Shown here: in pieces, positions 33,601 to 45,056 of the stretch
Position numbering within the stretch: position 1 is the first letter of the stretch
Layout of the letters: every line of letters starts with the position of its first letter
Source: Homarus americanus
Lineage: Eukaryota > Arthropoda > Malacostraca > Decapoda > Nephropidae
DNA: 64,000 nucleotides
Reading direction: 5' to 3'
Assembly: GCF_018991925.1 (NCBI RefSeq)
Contig: NW_024720773.1
Coordinates: forward strand, 1,107,661-1,171,660
Translations under genes and position numbers: made by a program
The notes under the pieces: model-generated
The model's database searches: none
Told to the model about the DNA's origin: nothing
The model's input: only the letters and a program-made list of their open reading frames with translations

Positions 33601-36600
33601 TTGTACACTGTGTAGGACACTGTTGGAGACTGTGGGACACTGTTGAACACTGTGTGGGACACTGTTGGAGACTGTGTGGGACACTGTGGAGACTGTGTGG
33701 GACACCCTGTTGGAGCACCGTGTGGGACACTGTTGAACACATGTAGGACACTAAATGGAGCTAATGTGGGACACTGTTGGAGACTGTGTGGGACACTGTT
33801 GGAGACTATGTGGGACACTGTTGGAACCTGTGTGGGACACTGTTGAAAACTGTGTGGGACACTATTGGAGACTGTGTGGGACATATTTGGAACTGTGTGG
33901 GACACTGTTGGAGACTGTGTTGGGACACTGTTGGAGACTGTGTAGGACACTGTTGGAGACTGTGTGGGACACTGTTGGAATTTCAATGTGGGACACTGTT
34001 GAAAACTGTGTGGGACACTATTGGAGACTGTGTGGGGACACTGTTGGAACTGTGTGGGACACTGTGTGGAGCTGTGTGGGACACTGTTGGAGACTGTGTG
34101 GGACACTGTTGGAGACTGTGTGGGACACTGGGAACTGTGTGGGACACTGTTGGAACTGTGTGGGGACACTGTTGGAGACTGTGTGGGACACTGTTGGAGA
34201 CTGTGTGGGACACTGTTGGAGACTGTAGCCAGGACACTGTTGGAACTGTGGGACACTGTTGGACTGTGTGGGACACTGTTGGAGACTGTGTGGGACACTG
34301 TTGGGACTGTGTGGGCACTGTGGAGACTGGCCATGTGAAGACATTGTTGGACACTGTACAGGACCTGTTGAACTTGCTGTGTGTGGGACACTGTTGAACA
34401 CTGTGTGGGTTGCTGTTGGACACTGTGTGGGGACACTACTGGAGACTGTGTAGGACACTGGTGTATGCTGTGTGGGACACTGTTGGAGACTGTGTGGGAC
34501 ACTGTGGAGACTATGGGACACTATTGGAGACTGTGTGGGGACACTATTGGAGACTGTGTGGGACATTGTTTGGAGACTGTGTGGGACACTGTTGGAGACT
34601 GTAAGACATTGTTGGACACTGTACAAGAAGACACTGTTGGAGACTGTGTGGGACACTGTGGAGACTGTGGGACATGCCTGTTGGAGACTGTGTGGGACTG
34701 TTGGAGACTGTGTAGGACTTACTGTTGGAGACTGTGCTTGGGACACTATTGGAGACAATGTGTAAGACATTGTTGGATGCTGTACAGGACACTGTTGAAC
34801 ACTGTGTGGGACACTGTTGGACACTGTGGGGACACTGCTGGAGACTGTGTGGGACACTGGTGTGTGCTGTGTGTGGGACACTGTTAGATGCTGTGTGGGA
34901 CACTGTTTGGACACTCTTTTCTACACTGTGTTGGGGAGCCGTGTAGGACACTGTTAAGAACTGTGCATGGGACACTGTTGAGAGCTGTGTGGGACACTAA
35001 TGGAGACTGTGCTGGGACACTGTTGGAGACTGTGGGACACTGTTGGAGACTGTGTGGGACACTGTGGAACTGTGTGGGACCTGTTGGAACTGTGTAGGAC
35101 ACTGGTGTATGCTGTGTGGGACACTGTTGGATTTCATACACTGTTGGGGAGCCGTGTGGGACTGCTGTTGGAACTGTGTGGGACACTGTTGGAGACTGTG
35201 TGGGACACTGTTGGAACTGTGTGGGGACACTGTTGGAGACTGTGTGGGACACTGATGGACACTGTATGGGACACTGTTGGATGCTGTGTGGGGACATGAT
35301 GGACACTGTATGGACACTGTTGGATACTGTGTGGGACACTGCGGGACACTGTGTAGGACACTGTTGGATACTGTGGGACGCACTGATGGACACTGTATGG
35401 GACACTGTTGGATGCTGTGTGGGTTGCTGCGGGACACTGTGTAGGTTGCATTGGATACTGTGTGGGACACTGTTGAACACTGTGTGGGACACTGTTGGAG
35501 ACTGTGTGGGACACTGTTGGAGACTGTGTGGGACACTGTTGGAGACCGTGTGGGACACTGTTGGGGAGACTGTGTGGGACACTGTTGGAGACTGTGTGGG
35601 GACACTGTGGAGACTGTGGGACACTGTGTGGAACTGTGTGGGACACTGTTGGACACTCTTTTCTACACTGTTTGGAGACCATGTGGGACACTGTTGGAGA
35701 CTGTGGGACACTGTTGGAGACCGTGTGGGACACTGTTGGGAGCTGTGTGGGACACTGTTGGAGACTGTGTGGGACACTGTTGGACCTCTTTTCTGCACAC
35801 TGTGGAGACTGTGTGGGACACTGTTGGAGACTGTGGGACACTGTTGGAGACTGTGTGGGACACTGTTGGAGACTGTGTGGGACACTGTTGGAGCAAATGT
35901 GGGACACTGTTGGAGACTGTGTGGGACACTGTTGGAATAGCCAGGACTACTATTGGAGACTATTGGCAGGACACTATTGGAGACTGTGTGGGACACTGTT
36001 GGACACTCTTTTCTACACTGTTGGAGACCGTGTGGGATTCTGTTGGAGACTGTGTGGGACACTGTTGGAGACCGTGTGGGACACTGTTGGAGACTGTGTG
36101 GGACCTGTTGGGACTGTGTGTGGGACACTGTTGGAGACTGTGCTGGGACACTGTTGGAACTGTGTGGGACACTGTGCTTGGAGACTGTGTGGGACACTGT
36201 TGGAGACTGTGTGGGACACTGTTGGAACTGTGGGACACTGTTGGAGACTGTGTGGGACACTGTTGGAGACTGTGTGGGACACTGTTGGGTATGTGGGACA
36301 CCTGTTGGAGACTGTGTAAGACATTGTTGGACACTGTACAGGACACTGTTGGAGCGTGTGGGACACTGTTGGAGACTGTGTGTGGGACACTGTTGGAGCT
36401 GTGTGGGACACTGTTAAGAACTGTGTATGAGACACTGTTGGAGAAATGTGTGGGACACTGTTGCAGGAGACTGTGGCAGGACACTGGTTGGGAACTGTGT
36501 GGGACACTGTTGAACTGTGTGGACACTGTTGGACACTGTGTGGGGACACTGCTGGAACTGTGTAGGACACTGGTGTATGCTGTGTAGGACTGTTGGAACT

Positions 36601-37008
36601 ATGTGGAACATTGTTTGGACACTGTGCAGGACACTGTGAAGCCCGGACACTGTGTGGGACACTGTTGGACTTGCTGTGGGGTTACTGGGGCTGTGGGACA
36701 CTGTTGGAGACTGTGTGGGACACTGTTGGACACTCTTTTCTGCCTGCTTGGAACCGTGTGAGGACACTGTGGAGACTGTGTGGGACACTGTTGGAGACTA
36801 TGTGGGACCTATTGGAACTGTGTGGACACATTTGGAGCTGTGTGGGACACTGTTGGAACTGTCAGGACACTATTGGAGACTGTGTGGAGTACTATTTATG
36901 GACACCATGTAAAGACATTGTTTGGACACTGTACAGGACACTGTTGGACACTGTGTGGGGGACACTGCTGGAACTGTGCTGGGGACACTGGTGTATGCTG
37001 TATAGGAC

Positions 37009-37450
37009 ACTGTTGGAGACTGTGTAGGACACTGTTGGACATTGTATAGGACACTGTTGGATACTGTGTCGCAGGACACTGTTGGAGACTGTGTAGGACA
37101 CTGTTGGAGACTGTGTAAAACACTATTGGACACTGTGTAGGACACTGTTGGACACTGTGTAGGAGGACACTGTTGGAGACTGTGTAGGACACTGTTGGAG
37201 ACTGTGTAAAACACTATTGGACACTGTGTAGGACACTGTTGGACACTGTGTAGGACACTGTTGAACACTGTGTAGGACACTGTTGAACACTGTGTAGGAC
37301 ACTGTTGAACACTGTGTAGGACACTGTTGGACACTGTGTAGGACACTGTTGAACACTGTGTAGGACACTGTTGGACACTGTGTAGGACACTGTTGGACAC
37401 TGTGTAGGACACTGTTGGACACTGTGTAGGACACTGTTGGACACTGTGTA
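37009..37450. repeat. Segmental duplication inside the 22-bp array, copy 2
   Basis: Same landmarks as 30262-30660, about 6.75 kb away. The AAAACACTATTGGAC part is itself repeated at about 37115 and 37205. Confidence 0.88.
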
Positions 37451-39770
37451 GGACACTGTTGGACACTCTTTCTACACTAAGTTGGAGACCGTGTAGACAC
37501 TGTTGGAGACTGTAGGACACTGTTGAGACTGTGACACTATTGATACTGTGTAGGTTGGAGACCGTGTAGGACACTGTTGGATACTGTGTAGGACACTGTT
37601 GAGACTGTGTAGGACACTGTTGGAGACTGTGTAGGACACTATTGGAGACTGTGTAGGACACTGTTGGATACTGTGTAGGACACTGTTGGAGACCGTGTAG
37701 GACACTGTTGGATACTGTGTAGGACACTGTTGGAGACTGTGTAGGACACTGTTGGAGACTGTGTAGGACACTGTTGGAGACTGTGTAGGACAGTGTTGGA
37801 CACTGTACAGGACACTGTTGGACACTGTACAGGACACTGTTGGACACTGTGTGGGGACACTGCTGGAGACTGTGTAGGACACTGGTGTATGCTGTGTAGG
37901 ACACTGTTAGATGCTGTGTAGGACACTGTTGGACACTCTTTTCTACACTGTTGGAGACCGTGTAGGACACTGTTGGATATTTTGTAGGACTCTGAGTAGG
38001 ACACTGTTGGACACTGTATAGAACACTTTTGGACACTGTGTAGGACACTGTTAGATGCTGTGTAGGACACTGTTGGACACTCTTTTCTACACTGTTGGAG
38101 ACCGTGTAGGACACTGTTGGATATTTTGTAGGACTCTGAGTAGGACACTGTTGGACACTGTATAGGATACTGTTGGACACTGTGTAGGACACTGTGTAGG
38201 ACACTGTTGGATACTGTATCGGACATTGTTGGATACTGTGTAGGACATTGTTGGATACTGTGTAGGACATTGTTGGATACTGTGTAGGACATTGTTGGAT
38301 ACTGTGTAGGACATTGTTGGATACTGTGTAGGACATTGTTGGATACTGTGTAGGACACTGTTGGAGACTGTGTAGGACATTGTTGGATACTGTGTTGGAC
38401 AGTGTTGGATACTGTGTAGGACATTGTTGGATACTGTGTAGGACATTGTTGGATACTGTGTAGGACACTGTTGGATACTGTGTAGGACATTGTTGGATAC
38501 TGTGTAGGACACTGTTGGAGACTGTGTAGGACATTGTTGGATACTGTGTAGGACAGTGTTGGATACTGTGTAGGACATTGTTGGATACTGTGTGGGACAT
38601 TGTTGGATGCTGACATTGTTGGATACTGTGTAGGACATTGTTGGATACTGTGTGGGACATTGTTGGATACTGTGCAGGACATTGTTGGATGCTGTGTGGG
38701 ACAGTGTTGGATACTGTGTGGGACATTGTTGGATACTGTGTGGGACACTGTTGGAGACTGTGTGGGACATTGTTGGATGCTGTGTGGGACACTGTTGGAG
38801 ACTGTGTGGGACACTGGACTATGGACACTGTTGAACACTGTGTGGGACATTGTGGATACACTGTTGGAGACTGTGTGGACACTGTGTGGTGGACACATGC
38901 TGACAGGACACTGTTGGAGACTGTGTAGGACATTGTTGGATACTGTGTAGGACACTGTTGGAGACTGTGTAGGACACTGTTGGATACTGTGTAGGACATT
39001 GTTGGATACTGTGTAGGACATTGTTGGAGACTGTGTAGGACATTGTTGGATACTGTGTAGGACACTGTTGGATACTGTGTAGGACACTGTTGGAGACTGT
39101 GTAGGACATTGTTGGATACTGTGTAGGACACTGTTGGAGACTGTGTAGGACACTGTTGGATACTGTGTAGGACATTGTTGGATACTGTGTAGGACATTGT
39201 TGGATACTGTGTAGGACATTGTTGGATACTGTGTAGGACATTGTTGGATACTGTGTAGGACATTGTTGGATACTGTGTAGGACATTGTTGGATACTGTGT
39301 AGGACATTGTTGGATACTTTGTAGGACATTGTTGGATACTGTGTAGAACACAATTAACACTGTTTAGGACACTGTGTAGGCAACTGTTGACCACTGTGTA
39401 GGAAACTGTAGGACACTGTTGGACAATGTGTAGGACACCGTTGGAAACTTTTGGATATTATGTAGGACACTGTTGGCCACTTTGCAGGACACTGTTGGAC
39501 ACTGTGTAGGACATTGTGTAGGGCACTGTTGGACAATGTGTAGGACACTCTAGGGCACTTTTGGACACTGTGTAGGACAATGTGTAGGGCACTGTTAGAC
39601 ACTGTGTAGGACACTGTTGGCCACTGTGTAGTTTAGTGAGTAGGACACTGTGTAGGACCCTGTTGGACATTGTGTAGGGCACTGTGTATGGCAGTGTTGG
39701 ACACTATGTAGGACATTGTATAGGGCAGTGTTGGACACTATGGAGGGCACTGGGTAGGAATTGGTAAGAT

Positions 39771-39934
39771 ACTAAGACAACTCTAACGCACACACATCAT
39801 GTCCTACACACACAGGTTATAAAAAATGCCCCGACAACCATGCACTCACTTTAACTAATTGATAATAACAATGGTTGCCTCTTCTGTGACGAGGGTGGCC
39901 GGCCCTAGGGCCACCTAGGCGTGAATTTGTTTAA
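39771..39934. other. Unassigned sequence between array and SINE
   Basis: Short non-repetitive stretch including a GGCCGGCCCTAGGGCC palindrome-rich segment near 39898-39915. No coding signal. Confidence 0.4.
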
Positions 39935-40185
39935 GGTGTAGAAGCTGTCGCAACACAACAACCACACCCTGAGTTAACGAGTTACACGACCCAGTGTCAA
40001 GGAATAGTCCAAAAAGACCGGACAACTCGCCAACTGCACTGGCTCACCATTACCCCGGAACACGATCCGCAAATCAATTAACATCCAGGTTCCCAATTAC
40101 TGCTGGGTAGACAGAGGCAAATGACGTAAAGAAGCTGTCCATAGTTTCACCCAGCCCGGGATCGAACCCGGGTTCACACACACAC
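39935..40185 (-). mobile_element. tRNA-derived SINE remnant
   Basis: On the minus strand CCGGGTTCGATCCCGG (40156-40171) is a complete tRNA T-arm and contains a pol III B box. The downstream body includes CTGTCTACCCAGCAGTAATT and GGGAACCTGGATGTTAATTG, which I recall as characteristic of decapod tRNA SINEs. The A-box half of the tRNA head is missing and is replaced by a (TG)n tract. No TSD was identified. Confidence 0.65.
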
Positions 40186-40206
40186 ACTCACACATACACA
40201 CACAAA
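40174..40206. repeat. (CA)n microsatellite
   Basis: Imperfect CA tract joining the SINE T-arm to the 3' end of the RTE-like element. Confidence 0.85.
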
Positions 40207-40299
40207 CTACTACTAATTTCTACTTTGCTGTTACTAGAAATCGAGAATTTACGATCATCCAGCTATGATACAATGATATGAATTATTAAATATGACACC

Positions 40300-42212
40300 T
40301 TCATTGGTGAGCTGTGAGGTGACTCAAGAGGCCGGGTTCAGTAGTGTCGTCCACAGATGTTACAGGTGTGGAAGGATACATCTACTTGCGGAGGGGCGGC
40401 AGAAGCATCTTTCCGGCGTTAGCGCTCATCTGCCTCGGTATGGAATTGGGCTAAATCGAAAGTATTGGCACCTTCTCGTGTGCTCCTCCTCCAAGTGTTA
40501 TGAGGGGGTCGATTTGGCACTTTTCAGGTTTCTCTTAAGACTATCCTTATACCTTTTCCGTTGCCCACCAGCGTTAGATTTACCATTACAGTGAAGTAAC
40601 TGCTTTGGCATTCTATTGTCGTCCACGTAGGAAGCATGGCTAGTCCAATTTAGTTGTTCATTGATAATGGTAGCCTCGATGCTCCTACAGTTGGTGTCAA
40701 CGAGAATACTGGTATTTGTTCTCTTGTCTTCCCAGCGAACTCGGAGGCTGGAACATAGACTACGCTGGAGACAATTTTCAAGTGTCTCAAGGTGCTTCCT
40801 GTATGTGATTTATGTCTCGCTGCCATACAGCAGCGTGGAGAGGACCACATGCAGTGGGTAACATTAGAGAGGGTAGTACCGTTAACCTGGATGGACGGTG
40901 AAGGTGTGGTTAAACCAGGGGCCGGCTAAAGAAGAATCTGAGTCTTATGGTCATTCCCTCAAGGTCGAAGTTTGCATATGCGTAGGTGTTCACGATTTCC
41001 TATAGGTCGCGTTCAGTGTGAGCGACGGGGTGAGATCATCTGCATACTGAAGTCAGTAATGGAAGTTACCGACACCTTTGTTCTTGCCTAGAGTCGTCTT
41101 ATATTGAAAAGTCCCTTCATCCGGTACTGGATGTCCACCCCGCCGGCTAAATCGGCACTGGCACGAATAAGGAAGGCACCCAAGAAAATGGAAAAGAGAG
41201 TTGGTGCCAGTACACTTCCTTGTTTTACCTCCGTTTCGATGGAGAAGAACTCAGATTAGATGCCATTGTGTACGATACTGTCGTTCATGACATCGTGGAA
41301 TTGCCTAATAATGGAGATGAATTTTCTTGGGCAGCCAAAATGACTGAGGGTCTGCCAGGGGGATTCCCTGTTGATCTTTACTGCTCTGCCAGATACAGGA
41401 AAAGTGCAGTTCATGTACAGGTTACGACGCTGTTCTCTGCACTTATCCTGTATCTAGCAGGCAGCAAAGAACATGTCAATGGTGCCACGTGATGGTCTAA
41501 AGCCACATCGTAATTCTGGGAGGAAGTTTTCTGCCTCAGGGAAAAGTCTGTTTAGGATGACTCGGGCGATAATCTTGCCAGCTACTGACAGCTGCGAGAC
41601 CCCACGGTAGTTGCCACAGTCTGGCTGGTCTCCCTTGTTCTTATAAATATTGACGGTGGAGGCGTATTTAAGATCTTTGGGGATTTCCTCCTTTTCCCAT
41701 ATATTCTCCAGGAGAGAGTGGAGGCGGATGGAAAGCAGAGATCCTCCTGATTTATACACCTCGGCTGGGATTCCACCAGGCCCTGTGGCTATGTTAATTT
41801 TCATCTGTTTAATGACAGTAGGTACCTCATCCAGTGATGGAGGATAGATGAGGTGGGTCAGCTGTGGGTGCTGAGGGACCTGCTGAGTAGTAAGGACATC
41901 TACATCAGTGTTTCGGTTGAGCAGCAAATGGTAGTGCTCTTTCCAGTGTTGACGGATAAACTTCGTCTTTAATTAGGGAGTTACCGTTGGATAAGCAGAG
42001 GGGGCTGCACCATGAGCAATTGGGCCAAACAACGTCTTAGTGGAATTGAAAAATTTGTGCATCTTGTGTTGATCTGCAATTTTTTTGCATTTCACATACT
42101 TTATTTTTCCGCCATTCGTTATTTATATTGCGGATCTCGCGATGGGGCGCCACTTTCTTCTTGTGGAAGGTATCAGCTTTGGTCTGAGACTAAGGGTTGT
42201 TTTGCCAGTCAG
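40300..42212 (-). pseudogene. Reverse transcriptase and C-terminal domain of RTE-like copy 1
   Basis: After a degraded linker with several stops (42212-41930), 41927-41454 reads GPGGIPAEVYKSGGSLLS, IWEKEEIPKDLKYASTVNIY, KNKGDQPDCGNYRGVSQLSV and ELRCGFRPSRGTIDM, i.e. RT motifs 1-3. Frameshifted continuation on the minus strand gives VKQGSVLAPTLFSIFLGAF (about 41235-41180) and the catalytic LQYADDLT (41026-41052). The C-terminal region near 40850-40620 shows the usual wound-up string, and NICGRHY near 40365 is the remnant of the terminal Cys-rich motif. Motif A lies in a broken stretch near 41400. Confidence 0.82.
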
Positions 42213-43259
42213 TTAAACCAGCACATTTACCATCGACGATTGCTTTAATTTCCGGGAGATTTTCATTAAACCAATCCTGATGTACTCTTTCGATCCGGCA
42301 GAGGGTCTTTCACAGGTTTTTGTCACGAGAGTGTCGAGGATGCCCCATTCGGCAATGGGATTTGGGTTGTGCATCAGCCCATCCCCAAGCTGCTCTCTGG
42401 AAGCATATGCTATTGCTTGATCCTCCAGTCTCTTTGTGTTAAAACCTCTTCTAAAGCCTTGTTGCCTTCGACGTTTTGGGACGACGTGAGAGGAGAGTGA
42501 CTCAGACCAGCCGATGATACGTGACACAGTGGATTGAGCCACGCATGGCTCAGGTGATGACGACATCTCGGTTATCTCTTTCTCTGATAATGATGTAGTT
42601 ACTGAGATGCCAATGTTTGGATCGTAGATGTTGCCAAGAACCCTTGAGCTTGTCGGCCTGCCTAACATGGTGTTAGAGATAAGGAGGTTGTGTTCACCAC
42701 ACTTGTTAGGGAGACGTAGGCAGTTGGGATTATATTTGCCCACTCCGTTTCTCCCTATGGTTCTCTGCCATAAGTCAGCATCTCTGCCAACTCTGGCATT
42801 GAAGTCACCTAGGAGCACAACGTTATCTTCTCTGGGGATAGAGGTTAGCATTCTGTCAAGGTCGGAGTCAAAGGCCTCCTTGATGTCATCCTCTGCATCC
42901 AGTGTAAGGGCGTATGCACTGATGAGGAAGGCATGACGTAAGTGATGTAGTGGGACTCAGGGCGTCATGAGGCGCTCGTTTATACCAACTGGCATTTCAG
43001 TTAGCATATGTAGGGTGGATTGGCAAATGACAAAGCCAACTCCATTAATGCGGTTTCTCTCCGCAACAGGCTTCCAGAAGAAGGTATAACCGGATGTCCG
43101 TTCTGTGAGTCGACCCTCGTCTGGGAGCTGGGATTCACTAATGGCTGCAATATCGATATTATACCTAGCCAGCTCTTTTGCCACATGGGCGATTTTTCTT
43201 TCAGGACGCTCATTTGTGTTAGTATCCAGAAGGTTCCTGAAATTCCATGCAGCGACCAT
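42213..43259 (-). pseudogene. AP-type endonuclease domain of RTE-like copy 1
   Basis: The first segment (43259-42957) starts VAAWNFRNLLDTNTNERPER, typical of the domain's first strand. It continues IDIAAISESQLPDEGRL (the metal-binding E-containing turn), GYTFFWKPV and INGVGFVI. An in-frame TGA (about 42957) precedes AFLISAYALTLDAED. The second segment, in the same frame (42851-42213), has VVLLGDFNARVGRD (the catalytic GDFN), GKYNPNCLRL and LLISNTM. The C-terminal substrate-histidine motif (normally SDH) is not clearly present. The enzyme nicks target DNA to prime reverse transcription. Confidence 0.85.
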
Positions 43260-43620
43260 AAGAGGTTGTATAGCTTGTTCTTGCTTTGATCTGTGATTAT
43301 GATTATGTTTTCGCCCACATTAGAATGACCTTACTGGGTTCAGTTGCCCAGTCAGGTTGTTTTCTTAGGCAGGCTATGTTTAGGGCACCTTTTCTAGCCC
43401 CCTCTCCATGTGGGGTGAGCAGAATGGCTCCTCGAAAGGGCTGCTCAGTCGCACAGACAGGACCGGATTGCATTGCTGCCTAAATCCCAATACATAAACG
43501 AACATCTTATCTATGCCACCTATGTGCAGAGGTGTGACTAGAGACTCCTGGCAGTTATCTCTATCTGTCCCCGTCGCCACTCGTCTGTCGCCATTGGAGT
43601 TTTGGGTGTAAAGGGGTTTT

Positions 43621-44207
43621 GCTAATTATAAAAAGTATGATGAGCTGGATGGTGGCTGCGCATGAGTTGATTTATGTGGTGAGGCAAGAGCGCAGGCTGC
43701 AACCACACAAATCGGCCCTTCCTTTTCCTGATCGAGTGGTGCAAGTAGCTACAACGACGTGGGACAGGGAGAGTTGCAATTTGTTGCCGATAGCTCAGTT
43801 TGTTGGGTTTCGCCTTAGTAGCCTATCCATCTTACTTTGCCTTGATCCTCTGGTGTAGTCGTTGGGTTCCGATGTTGTTCATCTCTTTCGCCTATACCAC
43901 CGTTAGGGTCTTACTGGACCTATGTAAGCATGTATACCTGATGCGGGGCTCCACCGCAGATCTTTCGTTTAGAGTTTACTCCTGTAGACTTATACCTACC
44001 AAGGTTAATCCACAAGTCAGTAGGGCTGTGGTTGGTAGGCGCCAAGACGTGTCCACATGCCGTCTCTCTGGGGCCCACTGCCACTCCAAGATACCCTGCT
44101 GGTCTAGCCTGGGCCCACGAGGCACCCAGTTACCGTGTGTTGTCACAAGGAGGCACAGCAGGAGTCTTGATGGTGCACAGGCTGTGTACTTTTAGAGGAA
44201 AAATTAT
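43621..44207. other. Unassigned sequence
   Basis: Non-repetitive DNA with short reading frames on the plus strand (43619-43858, 43800-44195) that show no recognisable domain. It may be flanking DNA or the distal 5' leader of the RTE-like element. Confidence 0.35.
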
Positions 44208-44230
44208 GTAAGGCTGCTTCCTTGTTTACC

Positions 44231-44395
44231 ACCTGGGCGGGCTCCCTGACTCCATCGCAAAAAAAAAAATGTGACTACCCTCCCAGCTACACAAGGACCT
44301 GGGCGGGCTCACTAACGCCATCGTAGTAAAAAAAAATGTGACTACCCTCCCAGCTACACAAGGACCTGGGCGGGCTCACTAACTCCAATAATAAA
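44231..44395. repeat. 66-67-bp tandem repeat, about 2.4 copies
   Basis: ACCTGGGCGGGCTC recurs at 44231, 44297 and 44364. Each unit also contains an oligo-A run, ATGTGACTACCCTCCCAG and CTACACAAGG. Copies differ mainly in the A-run and a few bases. Confidence 0.9.
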
Positions 44396-44820
44396 TAAAA
44401 ATAATAATAATAAGCAGCACTATATAAATAAATCAATATTAATACAAAGGTCTGACGTCCCAAGGGAGCAGAACAAAGATAAAACACCAATAGGAAAGAT
44501 GAAGCGATCTGGTTGAGCCCAGATCCTTTCTACTCCTACTGTATTTTAGTTTCACCACATTTTCTTCAACCCCTAATAATCTTCTTTCACCTCATAACTA
44601 ATGACTCCGCCGCCGCCACACACACAGTAATTACCTGAGAAAACAGACCACAAATTTATAGATGTTGTCAGGTGCCTCTCTAATAGACGTCATTATAGTA
44701 TTTGAAAGATGCAGACGCGCTGAGTGACAACGTTCTGGAGTGAGCCATTAAGGACACCGGGCTATTATTGGCGTCACACAGGCATCTCACACCGTCTGGC
44801 TGCTCCATTGAAGACAGAAC
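44396..44820. other. Unassigned sequence
   Basis: Includes an AATAATAATA stretch near 44384-44412 and otherwise unique DNA. No gene seen. Confidence 0.4.
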
Positions 44821-45056
44821 TGTCTGACCCTCCTACCCCTGCCATCCCCTGACCCTCCTACCCCTGCCATCCCCTGACCCTCCTACCACTGCCTTCCCCT
44901 GACCCTCCTACCCATGCCTTCCCCTGGCTCTCCTACCCCTGCCATCCCCTGACCTCCCACCCTGTCTTCCCTGACCCTCCTACCCCTGTCTTCCCCTGGC
45001 TCTCCTACCCCTGTCTTCCCCTGGCTCTCCTACCCCTGCCTTCCCCTGACCCTCCC
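44821..45056. repeat. 25-bp minisatellite
   Basis: About nine copies of a unit made of CTGACCCTCCTACC and CCTGCCATCCC (variants CTTCC and CTGGCTCTCC). C-rich on the plus strand. Confidence 0.92.

Larger units (their letters stand above)
26394..39770. repeat. 22-bp minisatellite array (13.4 kb)
   Basis: The unit is built from two related halves, GACACTGTTGG and AGACTGTGTGG (or ...TGTGTAGG). Three units span 66 nt, so the minus strand encodes a 22-residue cycle (CPTQSPTVSYTVSNSVLHSL then QQ) with no stop in any frame; reading frames of up to 827 codons are artefacts. Block structure: 26394-30200 TGG-type, heavily indel-ridden; 30200-32330 TAG-type, clean; 32330-36990 TGG-type, indel-ridden; 37000-39340 TAG-type, clean, with an ATTGTTGGATACTG subtype from about 38220; 39340-39770 a degenerate edge. 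A variant, ACTCTTTTCTACACTG, recurs irregularly at least fifteen times. Confidence 0.97.
40206..43620 (-). mobile_element. RTE-like LINE, copy 1 (near full-length, dead)
   Basis: Minus strand order is 5' leader, AP-type endonuclease, reverse transcriptase, C-terminal domain and short 3' UTR. The UTR ends in an AGTAGTAG then (TG)n tail at about 40206. That is the layout of RTE-type and related non-LTR elements, often mis-annotated as craniofacial development protein 2. Multiple stops and frameshifts make it inactive. A second, truncated copy of the same family lies at 48176-49703 with the same 3' tail. Confidence 0.85.

Noticed and set aside
26394..39353. Frames up to 827 codons with a 22-residue cycle, superficially like a repeat surface protein
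   Set aside because: Cycle length equals the DNA unit (22 bp x 3), the other minus-strand frames are open too, and indels break the frame in half of the array.
26394..39770. CRISPR array or repeat-spacer system
   Set aside because: Units are contiguous with no unique spacers, there are no cas genes, and the setting is eukaryotic.
40142..40185. Functional tRNA gene
   Set aside because: Only the T-arm is present. The D-arm and anticodon regions are missing and replaced by a CA tract, and the downstream body matches a SINE pattern.
42213..43259. Host gene 'craniofacial development protein 2'
   Set aside because: The endonuclease domain is followed by a reverse transcriptase with YADD and a LINE C-terminal region, so it is a retrotransposon.
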